From assembly GCF_963082655.1 (NCBI RefSeq), contig NC_081553.1, positions 33,521,978 to 33,585,977 on the forward strand: DNA of 64,000 nt. The letters run 5' to 3'. Shown here piece after piece: positions 9,043-20,765 of the stretch. The DNA comes from Stomoxys calcitrans (Eukaryota > Arthropoda > Insecta > Diptera > Muscidae). Made by a program: the position numbers and the translations under genes. Below the pieces are notes generated by a model, which did no database searches, was not told the origin of the DNA, and saw nothing but the letters and a program-made list of their open reading frames with translations. Position 1 is the first letter of the stretch. Every line of letters begins with the position of its first letter.

Positions 9043-11150
9043 TATACCCTCCACCATAGGATGAGGGTATACTAATTTCGTCATTCCGTTTGTAACACCT
9101 AGAAATATGCGTCTCAGACGCCATATTCTTGATCGTCATAACATTTTAAGTCGATCTAGTCATGTCCGTCCGTCTGTCCGTCCGTCCGTCTATCCGTCCG
9201 TCTGTCCGTCCGTCTGTCGAAAGCACGCTACCTTTCGAGGAGTAAAGTTAGGCGCTTGAAATTTTGCTCAAATACTTTTTATTACTGTAGGTCGGTTGGA
9301 ATTGTAAATGGGCCAAATTGGTCCATTGTTTGATATAGCTTCCATATAAACCGATCTTGGGTCTTGACTTCTTGAGCATCTAGAGGGCGCAATTCTTGTC
9401 CGATTTTATTGAAATTTTGCACGTAGTGTTTTGGTAGCACTTCCAACAACTACGCTAAGTATGGTCTACGTCGGTCCATGGTTTGATATAGCTACCTTAT
9501 AAACCGATCTGGGGTCTCGACTTCTTGAGCCTCTAGAGGGCGCAATTTTCGTCCGAATTAACTGAAATTTTGCACGTAGTGTTTTGGTAGCACTTCCAAC
9601 AATTACGCTAAGTATGGTTCAAATCGGTCTATGTTTTTATATAGCTGCCATATAAACCGATCTTGGGTCTTGACTTCTTGAGCCTCTAGAGGGCGCAACT
9701 CTTGTCCGATTTGACTGAAATTTTGCACGTGGTGTTTTGGTATCACTTTTAACAACTACGCTAAGTATGGTCTACGTCGATGCAAGGTTTGATATAGCTG
9801 CCTTATAAACCGATCTGGGGTCTTGACTTCTTGAGCCTCTAGAGGGTGCAATTCTCGTCCGATTTGACAAAAGTTTTGGAAGTAGTGTTTTGGTATCACT
9901 CTCAACAATTGTGTTAAGTATTATTCAAAACGGTTCACATTCTGATATAGCTGCCATATAAACCGATCTTGGGTCTTGACTTCTCTAGCCTCTAGAGGGC
10001 GCAATTCTCGTCCGATTTTATTGAAATTTTTCACGTAGTGTTTTGGTAGCACTATCAACAACTTCGCTAAGTATGGTTCAAAACGGTGCATGTTTTGATA
10101 TAGCTGCCATATAAACCGATCTTGGATCTTGACTTCTTGAGCCTCTAGAGGGTGCAATTCTCGTCCGATTTGACAAAAGTTTTAGAAGTAGTATTTTGGT
10201 ATCACTCTCAACAATTGTGTCAAGTATTATTCAAAACGGTTCACATTCTGATATAGCTGCCATATAAACCGATCTTGGGTCTTGACTTCTTGAGCCTCTA
10301 GAGGGCGCAATTATTATCCAATTTGACTGTAGTTTAGCATGTAGTGTTTTGACATCTTTTCCAATAACTGTGATAAGTAGGATTCAAATCAGTTCATAAT
10401 CTGGTATAGCTGTCATATAAACCGATCTTGGATCTTGACATCTTGAGCCTCTAGAGGGCGCAAGTCTCATCCGATTTGACTGAAATTTTGCATGAGGTGT
10501 TTTGTTATGACTTCCAATGAGTGAGTTAAGTATGGGGCAAATCGGTACATAACCTGATATAGCAGCCATATAAACCCATCTGGGATTTTGACTTCTTAAG
10601 CCTCTAGAGAGCGCAATTCTTATCCGATTTGGCTAAAATTTTGAATGAGGTGTTTTGTTATGACTTCCAATAAGTGTGCTTAGTATGGCGTAAATCAGTG
10701 TAGAACCTGATGTAGCTGTCATATAAGCCGATCTGTGATCTTGACTTCTTGAGCCTCTAGAGGGCGCTATTCTTATCCGATTTGGCTGAAATTTCGTACA
10801 ACGGCTTCTCTCATGACCTTCTTCATACTTGTCTAATATCGGAATCGACCAATAGCTTGATACAGCTCCCATATAAACATATCACCCAATTTTACTTCTT
10901 GAGCCCCCACAAGGCTTAATTCTTATCCGAATGAATTGAAATATTACACAATGACTTCTACAATGTCCAGCATTCATTTATGATCCGAATTGGACTATTA
11001 TATGATATAGCTCCAATAGCATAACAATTCTTATTCACTATTCTTTGTTTGCCTAAAAAGAGATACCGCGCATAGAACTCAACAAATGCGTTCCATGGTG
11101 GAGGGTATATTAGATTCGGCCCGCCCGAACTTAGCACTCTCTAACTTGCT
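9043..11150 (+). mobile_element. Helentron-like element with type I array
   Basis: A whole element. The start TATACCCTCCACCATAGGAT is followed by ACTAATTTCGTCATTCCG. The mini-me block has the TTCTTGATCGTCATAACA core, GTCGATCTAGTCATGTCC and a (GTCY)n tract at about 9167-9216. Ten or so type I units of 153 bp follow (9340-10900), each with CCATATAAACCGATCTTGGG, TTGACTTCTTGAGCCTCTAG and AGGGCGCAATTCT. Near the end CCATGGTGGAGGGTATATTA is the inverted partner of the start, then a hairpin TTCGGCCCGCCCGAA (11115-11129). No protein is encoded. Confidence 0.88.
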
Positions 11151-12903
11151 TTACATTTACTCATATTGCCAAACTTTATAGACCACCCCTCCTTTGAGCC
11201 ACAGATCTCAGGACTCTGGTGAAAATAGAAAATAATTTTCCCTCAAACTTTGCACACTTCATTTACTACGTCTTCATGCACCATACTATCTGACATTGGC
11301 TGAATTGGCTGGCTGTGTTTTATGGCTTGTGGTTACGGATATTTCCCAGATTAGATTAGATTCTCAGCAGCAGCAGCAACAACAAAAAAACACCACAATT
11401 TAATTGGAAAACTGAAAAGTAAGGAAAAGGTAAAATTTCCATTAATGCCTGTTTTGGGGGAGATTTTTTGCCTTTCTCCAATTTTTAGGTTTTTCTAAAC
11501 ACCTTCTATCTCGCTCTCCTTATGCTGATTGTAATTCTTAACGTGGTAACACCATGTTAAATGAAAATTGATAAAGCATAAAATTGCAATAAACTGACAT
11601 TTAAATTAAAACTCATTTCAAATTATCAGCTTCGTTGTTGGTTTCTTTTTTTTTCTACTCCATGTTGGCTGTCTCACGACATTATCTTTGGCAAGTTTGC
11701 CTTTTTTTTTGTAAAAAGAACATTTTAATTGGCTAAATTTGAAATGGTGCCCAAATTGGATTTTTGAGGTAATTTTAATTTTATGGATTTTACATGAGGC
11801 TAATCCTATTCGTCACTTGGGACATTTGGGCTACAAGGAAAATTTTGAAAAAAAAAAAAAGATATTTTCTGGGTTTTTATTTTGGAATAGAGTTGGAAGT
11901 GCATTAAGTACTTGAAAAATGTCAATTGGTAATGACTAAATGAAGTTGTTTCAAAGACAAAATTTGTTGGCATGATTTTGCTTAAGGTTCTTGTCTGGGA
12001 AATCTGGATTCAAATCTCTTCTAAATATTAAATTACCAAATTTTGTTCGCATTTTATTTAAATTTCCCATATTTCTCATATAATAAACAAAACACACGCC
12101 CAAAAATATCACTTGACAAAATTGTTACTCACTGTGACTTTCCTTAATACGTATTATCAACTCACACATCAACACTATCATTAAACGTATCAAGTTCATA
12201 CTTGCTCATTGTAAGCCACAATTGTGTCGTTGTGGTTGTTGTTGTTATTCATTCAAGCTTCATGGTGTTTGGCATGATTTAAGACACAGTCACCATCAAC
12301 AACGTCATCACTTGAGCGAACACTCTTGGTCACCGAAGCTTTTGTGACTTCCTACGTGGTTTTTGGCATGGGAATTTCTTTTGTTGTTGTTTTAGTTGAG
12401 TTTCGTCTTCCCAACACTTGGGGACAATGGCGGGGACAACATTGTTTGCCCAACCAACCAACCGACAGACCGACCGACCAACCGTTTTTAATGTCATTAA
12501 TAACCATAAAATGTAGTTCAAATGTGTAGGTTTTGAAGTGTTTATGATTGTTTGAATGCCCGTTTTTATTGTGGCATATTTTTTTCGCTGATTTCTTTGT
12601 GGGTTTCTATTTTAAAGATAATGTCGGACATTAACAGTTCAGATTTTTCTGCCCGATAATGATGGGAAACAAGTATGGAATGGTTAACGGCATATACGTC
12701 GACAATGATTCGACAAATTAATAACGAATAACCAAATAGCCGTTGGTGATTTAAAGAAGTGGAATTTTTTTCTTCAATATTTAGCATACCCCAGAAGTTG
12801 AATTATGACCAGGGAAGTAAAATAAGGAACACTATGTTTTAAGTACCAAAGAAAAACATGGTATATACATTAATAAAAAAAAGTTTGAAATTGGACATTT
12901 GTG
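11151..12903. other. Non-repetitive intron-like DNA
   Basis: AT-rich sequence with poly-T/poly-A runs, AACAACAAAAAAAC-type tracts, and an (ACCG/ACCA)n tract at about 12449-12483. No conserved exon was seen. Overlapping open frames on both strands at 12326-12529 lack any recognisable motif. Confidence 0.5.
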
Positions 12904-13012
12904 ATTTTAGGTTAGGTCGAAAAGAGGGTGCAGATACAAATCCACTCTATGCCACTATGGACATACACCGACAATCGACTTGTTGCGAGCTCTAAATACT
13001 AAAAAAAAAACA
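12904..13012 (-). mobile_element. 3'-end fragment of the non-LTR family also at 47310
   Basis: GGTCGAAAAGAGGGTGCAGA and CCACTATGGACATACACCGA match the left edge of the longer element at 47310-48860 (AAAAGAGGGCGCGGATATAA). The A-run at 13001-13010 and the neighbouring element end mark its right edge. Confidence 0.65.
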
Positions 13013-13016
13013 GTAA

Positions 13017-14942
13017 ACAAGTAAGAGCGTGCTAAGTTCGGCCGGGCCGAATCTTATATACCCTCCACCGTTGATCGCATTTGTCGAGTTCCATGCGCGG
13101 TATCTCTTTTTAGGCAAATATAGAATACTGTTATGCTATTGAAGCTACATCAAGTTATAGTCCAATTCGGACCATAAATGAATTCGGATAAGAATTGCGA
13201 TTTGTAGGGGCTCAAGCAGCAAAATTGGGAGATAGGTTTATATGGGAGCTGTATCAAGCTATTGATCGATTCAGACCATATTAGACACGTATGTTGAAGG
13301 CCATGAGAGAAGCCGTTGTACAAAATTTCAGACAAATCGGATGAGAATAGCGCCCTCTAGAGGTTCAAGAAGTCAAGATCCCAGATTGGTTTATATGGCA
13401 ACTATATCAGGTTCTATACCGATTTACACCATACTTAACACAGCTATTGGAACTCATAATAAAACACCTCATGCAAAATTTCAATAAAATCGGATGAGAA
13501 TTGCGCCCTCTAGAGGTTCAAGAAGTCAAGATCCCAGATCGGTTTAAGGCAGCTATATCAAACCATGGACCAACGTTGACTATACTTAGCGTAGTTGTTG
13601 GAAGTGATACCAAACCACTACATGCAAAATTTCAATAAAATCGGACGAAAATTGCGCCCTCTAGAGGCTCAAGAAGTCAAGATCACAGATAGGTTTATAT
13701 AGCAGCTATATCAGGTTCTATACCGATTTACACCATACTTAACACAGCTATTGGAACTCATAACAAAACATTTCGTGCAAAATTTCAGTTAAATCGGACG
13801 AAAATTGCGCCCTCTAGAGGCTCAAGAAGTCAAGACCCAAGATCGGTCAATATGGCAGCTATATCAAAACATGGACCGATTTAAACCATACTTAGCGTAG
13901 TTGTTGAAAGTGATACCAAAACACTACGTGCAATATTTCAATAAAATCGGATTGGAATTGCGCCCTCTAGAGGCTCAAGAAGTCAAGACCCAAGATCGGT
14001 TTATATGGCAGCTATATCAAAACATGGACCGACGTAAACCATACTTAGCGTAGAGTTGTTAGAGGTGCTACCAAAACACTAAGGGCAAAATTTCAATAAA
14101 ATCGGACGAGAATTGCGCCCTCTTAAGGCTCAAGAAGTCAAGACCCCAGAACGGTTTATATGGTAGCTATACCAAACCATGGACCGACGTAGACCGTACT
14201 TAGCTTAGTTGTTGGAAGTGATACCAAAACACTACGTGAATAATTTCGGTTAAATCGGACGAGAATTGCGCCCTCTAGAGGCTCAAGAAGTCGAGACCCA
14301 AGATCGGTTTATATGACAGCTATATCAAAACATGGACCGATTTAAACCATACTTAGCGTAGTTGTTGAAGGTGCTACCAAAACACTACGTACAAAATTTT
14401 AGCTAAGTCGGAGAAGAATTGCGCCCTCTAGAGGCTCAAGAATTCAAGACCCCAGATCGGTTTATATGGCAGCTATACCAAACCGTGGACCGACGTAGAC
14501 CATACTTAGCGTAGTTGTTGGAAGTAATACCAAAATACTACGTGCAAAACTTCAATAAAATCGGATTAGAATTGCGCCCTCTAGAGGCTCAAGAAGTCAA
14601 GACCCAAGATCGGTTTATAAGGCAGCTATATCTAAACATCAACTGATTTGGCCAATTTACAATCCCAATCGACCTACACTAATAAGAAGTATTTGTGCAA
14701 AATTTCAAGGGGCTAGCATTACTCCTTCGAAAGTTAGAGTGCTTTCGACAGATAGACGGACGGACGGACGAACTGACGGACAGACGGTTGGACAGGCGGA
14801 CAGATGGACGGACATGGCTAGATCGACATAAAATGTCACGACGATCAAGAATGTATATACATTATGGGGTCTCAGACGAATATTGCGAGTAGTTACAAAC
14901 AGAATAACGAAGTTAGTATACCCCCTTCATATGGGGATATAC
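13017..14942 (-). mobile_element. Helentron-like element with type I array (reverse)
   Basis: The hairpin end is at the left: ACAAGTAAGAGCGTGCTAAG, hairpin TTCGGCCGGGCCGAA, TATATACCCTCCACCG. About nine type I units of 153 bp follow (13150-14690). The reverse (GTCY)n tract is at about 14748-14814, then ATGGCTAGATCGACATAAAA and GATCAAGAATGTATATAC. It ends in a start block AACGAAGTTAGTATACCCCC. A 65-codon reading frame over the GTCY tract is an artefact. Confidence 0.87.
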
Positions 14943-15055
14943 CATAGCCCCCCCCAATATCGTTGTTTAGTTTGGCCCAGATAAGTTCAGATTTGGATAT
15001 AACTGTCATATAGATTCATCTCTCGATTTAAGATCTTGGGCCCATATTTGTTCGA
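14943..15055 (+). repeat. Type II array fragment
   Basis: Part of one unit (AGATTTGGATATAACTGTCA, then TCTCGATTTAAGATCTTGGG), joined directly to the TATATAAGA-tail family at the right. Confidence 0.6.
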
Positions 15056-15744
15056 TTTTGATGAAATTTAGACCAAACAATTGGTCCCATATTTGGATAT
15101 CAGATTCGTATTTTACATTCAAATACCTTTTATTTAAGACCCATATGCCCATGGTCAGTAAATAAGTCCAGTTTGGGGAAAGGGGTGGACCCCCAGAAAC
15201 GTGTTCCCACATTTGGATATAAGATTCGTATTCTACTCGCAAATACCTTTCATTTGAGTCCCATATTGCCATGTTCGGTAAACATGTCCGATTTGGGGGT
15301 ATTTTGGGGATTGGGGAGGGCCCCCTAGCACTTGGTCCGACAATTGGATATCAGATACGTTTTCTTATCCTAAATACCTTTCATTTGAGTCCCATATTGT
15401 CGTGATTGGTGTAAATATATGTTTGGTAGGTTTTAGGGTGGGGCAGCCCCCCTAGGTACCCCATCCGAATTTTGGATACCAAATTTTTATTTTTAGGGTA
15501 CTATATAAGAGCACACAAAATTTTGCTTAAATCTTAAATTTGCTTAAATTTCCGAGATCTGGCGTTTCTGAAAATTAGGGTAAGGGGGAGGGTCCGCCCC
15601 CCCTTCAGATATCAAAAAATGTAGTACCCTATTTTCACCACGGGGTCATTATGCACCATCTGTGAAAATTTCAAGATAATCGGTTCAGCCGTTTCTGAGT
15701 CTATAAGGAACACACAAACATACAAACAAACACAAATTGATTTT
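15056..15744 (+). mobile_element. TATATAAGA-tail family member, split by a Helentron-like insertion
   Basis: Internal repeats of TACCTTTCATTTGAGTCCCA and GGGGTATTTTGGGGATTGGG are followed by GTAAGGGGGAGGGTCCGCCC, then ATCGGTTCAGCCGTTTCTGA and CTATAAGGAACACACAAAC. The tail stops at ACAAATTGATTTTT (15745) and resumes at 16910 with ATATATAAGAAG, so the element at 15745 inserted inside it. Confidence 0.78.
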
Positions 15745-16909
15745 TATACCCTCCACCATAAGATGAGGGGTATACTAATTTCGTCATTCTGATTGTAACT
15801 ACTCGAAATATTCGTCTGAGACCCCATAAAGTATATATATTCTTGATCGTCGTGACATTTTATGTCGATCTAGCCATGTCCGTCCGTCTGTCTGTCGAAA
15901 GCACGCTAACTTCCGAAGGAATAAAGCTAACCGCTTGAAATTTTGCACAAATACTTCTTATTAGTGTAGGTCAGTTGGTATTGTAAATGGGCCATATCGG
16001 TCCATGATTTGATATAGCTGCCATATAAACCGATCTTGGGTCTTGACTTCTTGAGCCTTTAGAGTGCGCAATTCTTATCCGATTGGGATGAAATTCAGCA
16101 CGACGTGTTTCGATATTATATTCAACAACTGTGCCAAGTATGGTTCAAATCGGTTCATAACCTGATATAGCTGCCATATAAACCGATCTGTGGTCTTGAC
16201 TTATTGAGCCTCTAGAGTGCGCAATTCTTATCCGATTGGAATGAAATTTTGCACGACGTGTTTTGTTTCGATATCCAACAACTGTGCCAAGTATGGTTAA
16301 AATCGGTCCATAACCTTATATAGCTGCCAAATAAACCGATCTTGGGTCTTGACTTCTTGAGCCTCTAGAGGGCGCAATTCTTATCCAATTTGAATGAATT
16401 TTGGCACGTAGTATTTTGTTATGATATCCAACAACTGTGCCAAAAATCGTTCAAATCGGTTCATAACCTGATATAGCTGCCATATAAACCGATATGGGAT
16501 CTTGACTTCTTGAGCCTCTAGAGGTCGCAATTATTATCCGATTTGCCTGAAATTTTGTACGACGGATTTTTTCATTACCATCAACATACGATTTTATTGT
16601 TGTAGTCTGAATCGGTCTATAGCCCGATACAGCTCCCATATAAATCGATCTCTCTATTTTACTTTTTGAGCTCACAAAGAGCGCAATTCTTATTCGAATT
16701 GGCTGACAGTTTACACAGGTCTCCAACATATAATTTAATTGTGGTCTAAACCGGATTATATCTTAATATCGCTCTAATAGCGGAGCAAATTTTTCTTATA
16801 TCATTTTTTGCCTAAGAAGAGATGTCGGGAAAAGAACTCGAGAAATGCGCTCCATGGTGGAGGGTATATAAGATTCGGCCCGGCCGAACTTAGCACGCTT
16901 TTACTTGTT
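15745..16909 (+). mobile_element. Short Helentron-like element with type I array
   Basis: It starts TATACCCTCCACCATAAGAT. The mini-me block has GTATATATATTCTTGATCGT, TATGTCGATCTAGCCATGTC and GTCY to about 15896. About five type I units follow. It ends CTCCATGGTGGAGGGTATAT, hairpin TTCGGCCCGGCCGAA (about 16874-16888), CTTAGCACGCTTTTACTTGT. Joining its flanks restores an intact tail seen in another copy (3565-3590), so both ends are defined to within a base or two. Confidence 0.9.
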
Positions 16910-16925
16910 ATATATAAGAAGATAT

Positions 16926-16986
16926 GCAAGGTGGTGGGTATCTAAAATTCGACTCGGCTGAACTTAATGCTTTTTTACTTGTTTTT
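16926..16986 (+). mobile_element. Orphan hairpin end of a type II Helentron-like element
   Basis: AAGGTGGTGGGTATCTAAAA, TTCGACTCGGCTGAA and CTTAATGCTTTTTTACTTGT. Only the terminal 60 bp are present. Confidence 0.75.
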
Positions 16987-18088
16987 AATTGCTGGCAACC
17001 TTTGAAAACAAGCTGCTTAAGATCACACCTAATTTCCTTAGGTTCCTATTTTGCATAACTATTTCACTGATATCAACAAATTTATCGCGTGGCTAGATAA
17101 AAGCTTATTTGCCATAAGCATTCATTTAAAAATCCCAAAACAAAACAAATCCAAATGACAAATCTCAGCAATTTAAGATGCTGATAACAACCACAGTCAA
17201 CAACAGTTCCACAGAATTGTTGAAAATAGCACCAAACAACCAATGAAGAGCCGTAGAATTGTGGTCTCATCCATTTTGGGTTATTTCCCCACAAATGATT
17301 TATGATTAACTAAATAGCCATGTTTTATGCTAATTTTCTTGGCTGTTGTCTCATTATCATTGGTTAAAAGTTATCACATGTGTTTTTTTTGGGTGGGGGG
17401 GTTTTTTATGATGTGATCACATTCGATTTGGCCCTAAGAGTTATGACTCTAAATTAGCATTAATGGCATTTCATTTATGTGCATTAATATGAGTTTTTAA
17501 TATGGAGGGATATCAAAGATAAGTCCGACCTTTTATGACTTGTCTACAAGCAATTGCGTGGAAGCTCTAATTTGAAAGATGCTAATAGATCAATAATGGT
17601 CTTTTGAAAATTTTTTTTTTTTTATTTTAGTTGACAGTAGCATGTATGCCTGGACCTTTTATGATTTTTTTAAATTGTTTTTAAAGTTATGAGAGCTTTT
17701 TAATATTTTTTTTAGTTGACAGTAGTATGCTTGGACTTTTGATGATTATTTAATTGCTTTAAAGTTATGAGAACTTTCACAGTAAAACCAGTTTCTCGCT
17801 GTTTGTATTGAAATATTTTGTATCATAAATTTATGAATGACACTTTTATGGGTTTATTCATACACAGGTATGTAAATTAGTATCGATCTTAATTAGTTAG
17901 GGGTCGACAGCGATACACTTATTAATTAAAATGTTATCGATTGGAAATGAAAGATTAAGTTATTTTATGTTTGTAAATTAAGTTGGGTAACAGAAGTTGG
18001 TATTTTTTTTTGTAAAGTTTTCATTAGAAATAGAATGTGTGTGAACGAGATTAGACAAAACGATTATAGTTAAAACAATAAGGAAAGA
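16987..18088. other. Non-repetitive intron-like DNA
   Basis: Very AT-rich. A segment around 17620-17720 holds a diverged local duplication (TTAGTTGACAGTAGCATG / TTAGTTGACAGTAGTATG, about 90 bp apart). No coding exon was recognised. Confidence 0.5.
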
Positions 18089-18089
18089 A

Positions 18090-19199
18090 ACAACTAAAAA
18101 GGCATTAAATTCGGCCGAGCCGAACTTTGGATACCCACCACCTCGGATATATATGTATGTGATAACCACCTCTCGTTATGGTTGCCCAAAAAGTAATTGC
18201 GGATTTTTTAAAAGAAAGTAAATGCATTTTTAATAAAACTTAGAATGAACTTTCATCAAATATACTTTTTTTACACTTTTTTTTCTAAAGCAAGCTAAAA
18301 GTAACAGCTGATAACTGACAGAAGAAAGAATGCAATTACAGAGACACAAGCTGTGAAAATTACTTTTTGGGCAACCCAATAATATGGTGAAAAATGCTTA
18401 ACTAATTCTGGTATATATATCATCAATATCCAAATCTGGAGCGATACGTATTGAACAGGGATATCGAGGAGCATAACACAACCGGCTATACCGAAATTCA
18501 ACGAAATCGGACAATAAATACGACTGTTATTTGGCCAAGAGCCTAACTTGGGAGATCGGTCTATATGGCAGTTATATCGAAATATAGATGGATCTTAACC
18601 ATTCTCGATACGAATGTCGAAGGGTCTAACGCAACTCATTATGCCAAATTTCAGCGAAATCGGTTAATAAATTCCCCTTTTATGGGCCTAAAACCTTAAA
18701 TCGGCAGATCGGTCTATATGGCAGCTATATCCAAATCTAGACCGATTTGAGCCAAGTTTAAGAAAAACGTCGAAGAGCGCAATACAACTCGCTATACTAA
18801 ATTTCAGCAAAATCGGATAATAAATGTTCCTTTTAAGGGCCTAAAAGCTTAAATCGAGATATCGGTCTATATGACAGCTATATCCTAATCTGAACCGATC
18901 TGAGACAAATTAAACAAGAATCTTTAGGGGCCTATTGTAGCTCACCATCCCAAATTTCTGCGAAATCGGATAATAATTGAGGCTTCTATGGGCTTCAGAT
19001 CCTAAATCGGCAGATCGGTCTATATTGCAGCTATATCTAAATATGGTCTTATCTGTACCATATTTGAGTCGAATGTCGGGATGCTTAAAACAACTCACTA
19101 TTTTAAATTTCAGCGAAATCGGGTAACAAATGTAGGGCTTATGGGTGAAAAACACATAACCGGCAGATCGGTCTAAATGGCAGCTTTATCTAAATCTAG
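18090..19199 (-). mobile_element. Helentron-like element with type II array, truncated
   Basis: The reverse hairpin end AACTAAAAAGGCATTAAATT, hairpin TTCGGCCGAGCCGAA and TTTGGATACCCACCACCTCG is interrupted by a MITE at 18179. The type II array continues to 19199 with ATCGGTCTATATGGCAGCTA in each unit. It ends abruptly at the jockey fragment. Confidence 0.82.
18179..18379 (-). mobile_element. Mariner-like MITE, copy D (internally deleted)
   Basis: Reverse orientation. The right end GGGCAACCCAA is followed by TA. About 36 bp next to the right TIR are missing: AGCTGTGAAAATTACTTTTT joins interior directly to the TIR. The left end has lost two or three bases. Confidence 0.88.
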
Positions 19200-20765
19200 T
19201 TTGAAATCCGTGGCAAGATCGACGAGATTGTGGATTTTATGAGTCCGAAGAACAAATTGGTTGCAGCGCTCCAGGAGACAAAGCTAACCAACACCTGCAG
19301 CTTGCAAAGTTGTCACGGATGCAATGTGCTACGTTAGGATCGCTCAAGGAATGGAGGTGGGGGATTGGCATTCGTGATACACCATTCTGTGCAGAATAGA
19401 CGCATCTAGCCTGCGCTTGGCGCTAGTGACCCCTACATGGATTGCATGGGGATAGCATTCAGGTCCAGTACTGGCGAAATAAAGCTATCCAACGTATACA
19501 TACCGCCGGTTGGTAGATGTGTGCTAATTAATGACCAGGATACGAGCTCGACATAAGTGGACTACTATCTGGCCATAATCGTCTGGTTTCCATTGCATCC
19601 CCTGATCTCCTAAGTGACGTATGCTGGCAAGCCATAATTTTTTTTGGCATCAGACCGACTTCCTATAAATCTCACCATCGACCGACCACCCGACTTCGTA
19701 ACCTCGGCCTTGTTCAATCAGAAGAAGGCCCACTGGTCTTACTTCAGAGAGTACATCAATCGCCGCTTTAGTAAACTGACACCCCCCTCCGATGTATTAG
19801 TTGCCGAGAAGAAATTTCGAGACATCATTAACGCAGCAGCCGGTCGAATGTCCCAAGTGCGATGCAATTCCCCGGCGCAGGCAGTGGTACTTGCACACGA
19901 GCGTGATGGTATTCGGACCCCACTAACCCCAGAATCAGCGAGCTGAATCTGGAAATAAACAGGGAAGTTAACGAACATAGTGAGGAATTTGTGGCTGGAA
20001 CACTTGCAGCAATGTAACTTAGGCATCAGTTTAGGCAAGCTGTGGTATACTGTTAAGTCACTCTCGAGCCCCCGTAGACGGGATGACAGGACCTCAGTCA
20101 CTTTTGGCAATGTAACCGTGATTGATCCGAAGAAATGCAAAGACGCTTGAGGCATTACTCCTCCCGAGCTTCGTAGGAGAATTTCCATTCGCCGAGCATC
20201 AATATGGATTCCAAAGACTGCATAGCACAACACCTGCTTTGCATGCCATCACCGCACACATTTGAGAGGCATTCGACACGGTCAGCCATGCCAAACTATT
20301 TGAGGACATCGCCAACACGTCTCTTCAGCCAGGCCTGATAAGCTGGAATTATCTGTGTGGTCGCCAGTTATTTGTGGAATTTAGGGATAAGACGTCGAAG
20401 CACTATAGAGTGAAACAGGGAATCCCCTAAATCGGAGTGATATCTCCGGCACTGTTTAACTTCTATCTATTGTCAAATTCCACCCCTTCCAGACGGCATA
20501 TAGATCGTATCATATGCGGACGATTATACGATTATGGCAACAGGCCCCCCACCTATTGTTGACATTTGCGATAGGTTGAACGTCTATCTCAACGAACTTG
20601 CTTCATATTTCGCTGCAAGAAATCTGAAAATATCTGCCATCAAATCGTCAGCCACATTGTTCACTACAAATACGCGTGAGATGAATGCCAAACTGCCTGT
20701 GATGATCGAAGGAGAAATGATTCCGACCATCAGGTGACAGCTCTTAGACGTTCTACTCACAGTGG
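19200..20765 (+). mobile_element. Jockey-type non-LTR retrotransposon fragment
   Basis: In shifting plus-strand frames the following can be read: an endonuclease start (KIDEIVDFM, ALQETKLT; about 19210-19300), LPINLTIDRPPDFVTSALF, FREYINRRFSKL, DVLVAEKKFRDIINAAAGR (19644-19946), SRRRDD and VTFGNVTV, then reverse transcriptase pieces: HQYGFQRL-like, KLFEDIANTSLQPG, FVEFRDKTSK, VKQGIP, SPALFNFYL, a YADD-region equivalent with intact neighbours, and LNVYLNELASYFAARNLKIS (about 20534-20737). Multiple indels and stops, plus a deletion between about 20160 and 20200, make it non-functional. It lies between arrays and interrupts what was one repeat block. Confidence 0.88.

Noticed and set aside
12326..12529. 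Overlapping open frames on both strands
   Set aside because: Both overlap an (ACCG/ACCA)n low-complexity tract and have no motif.
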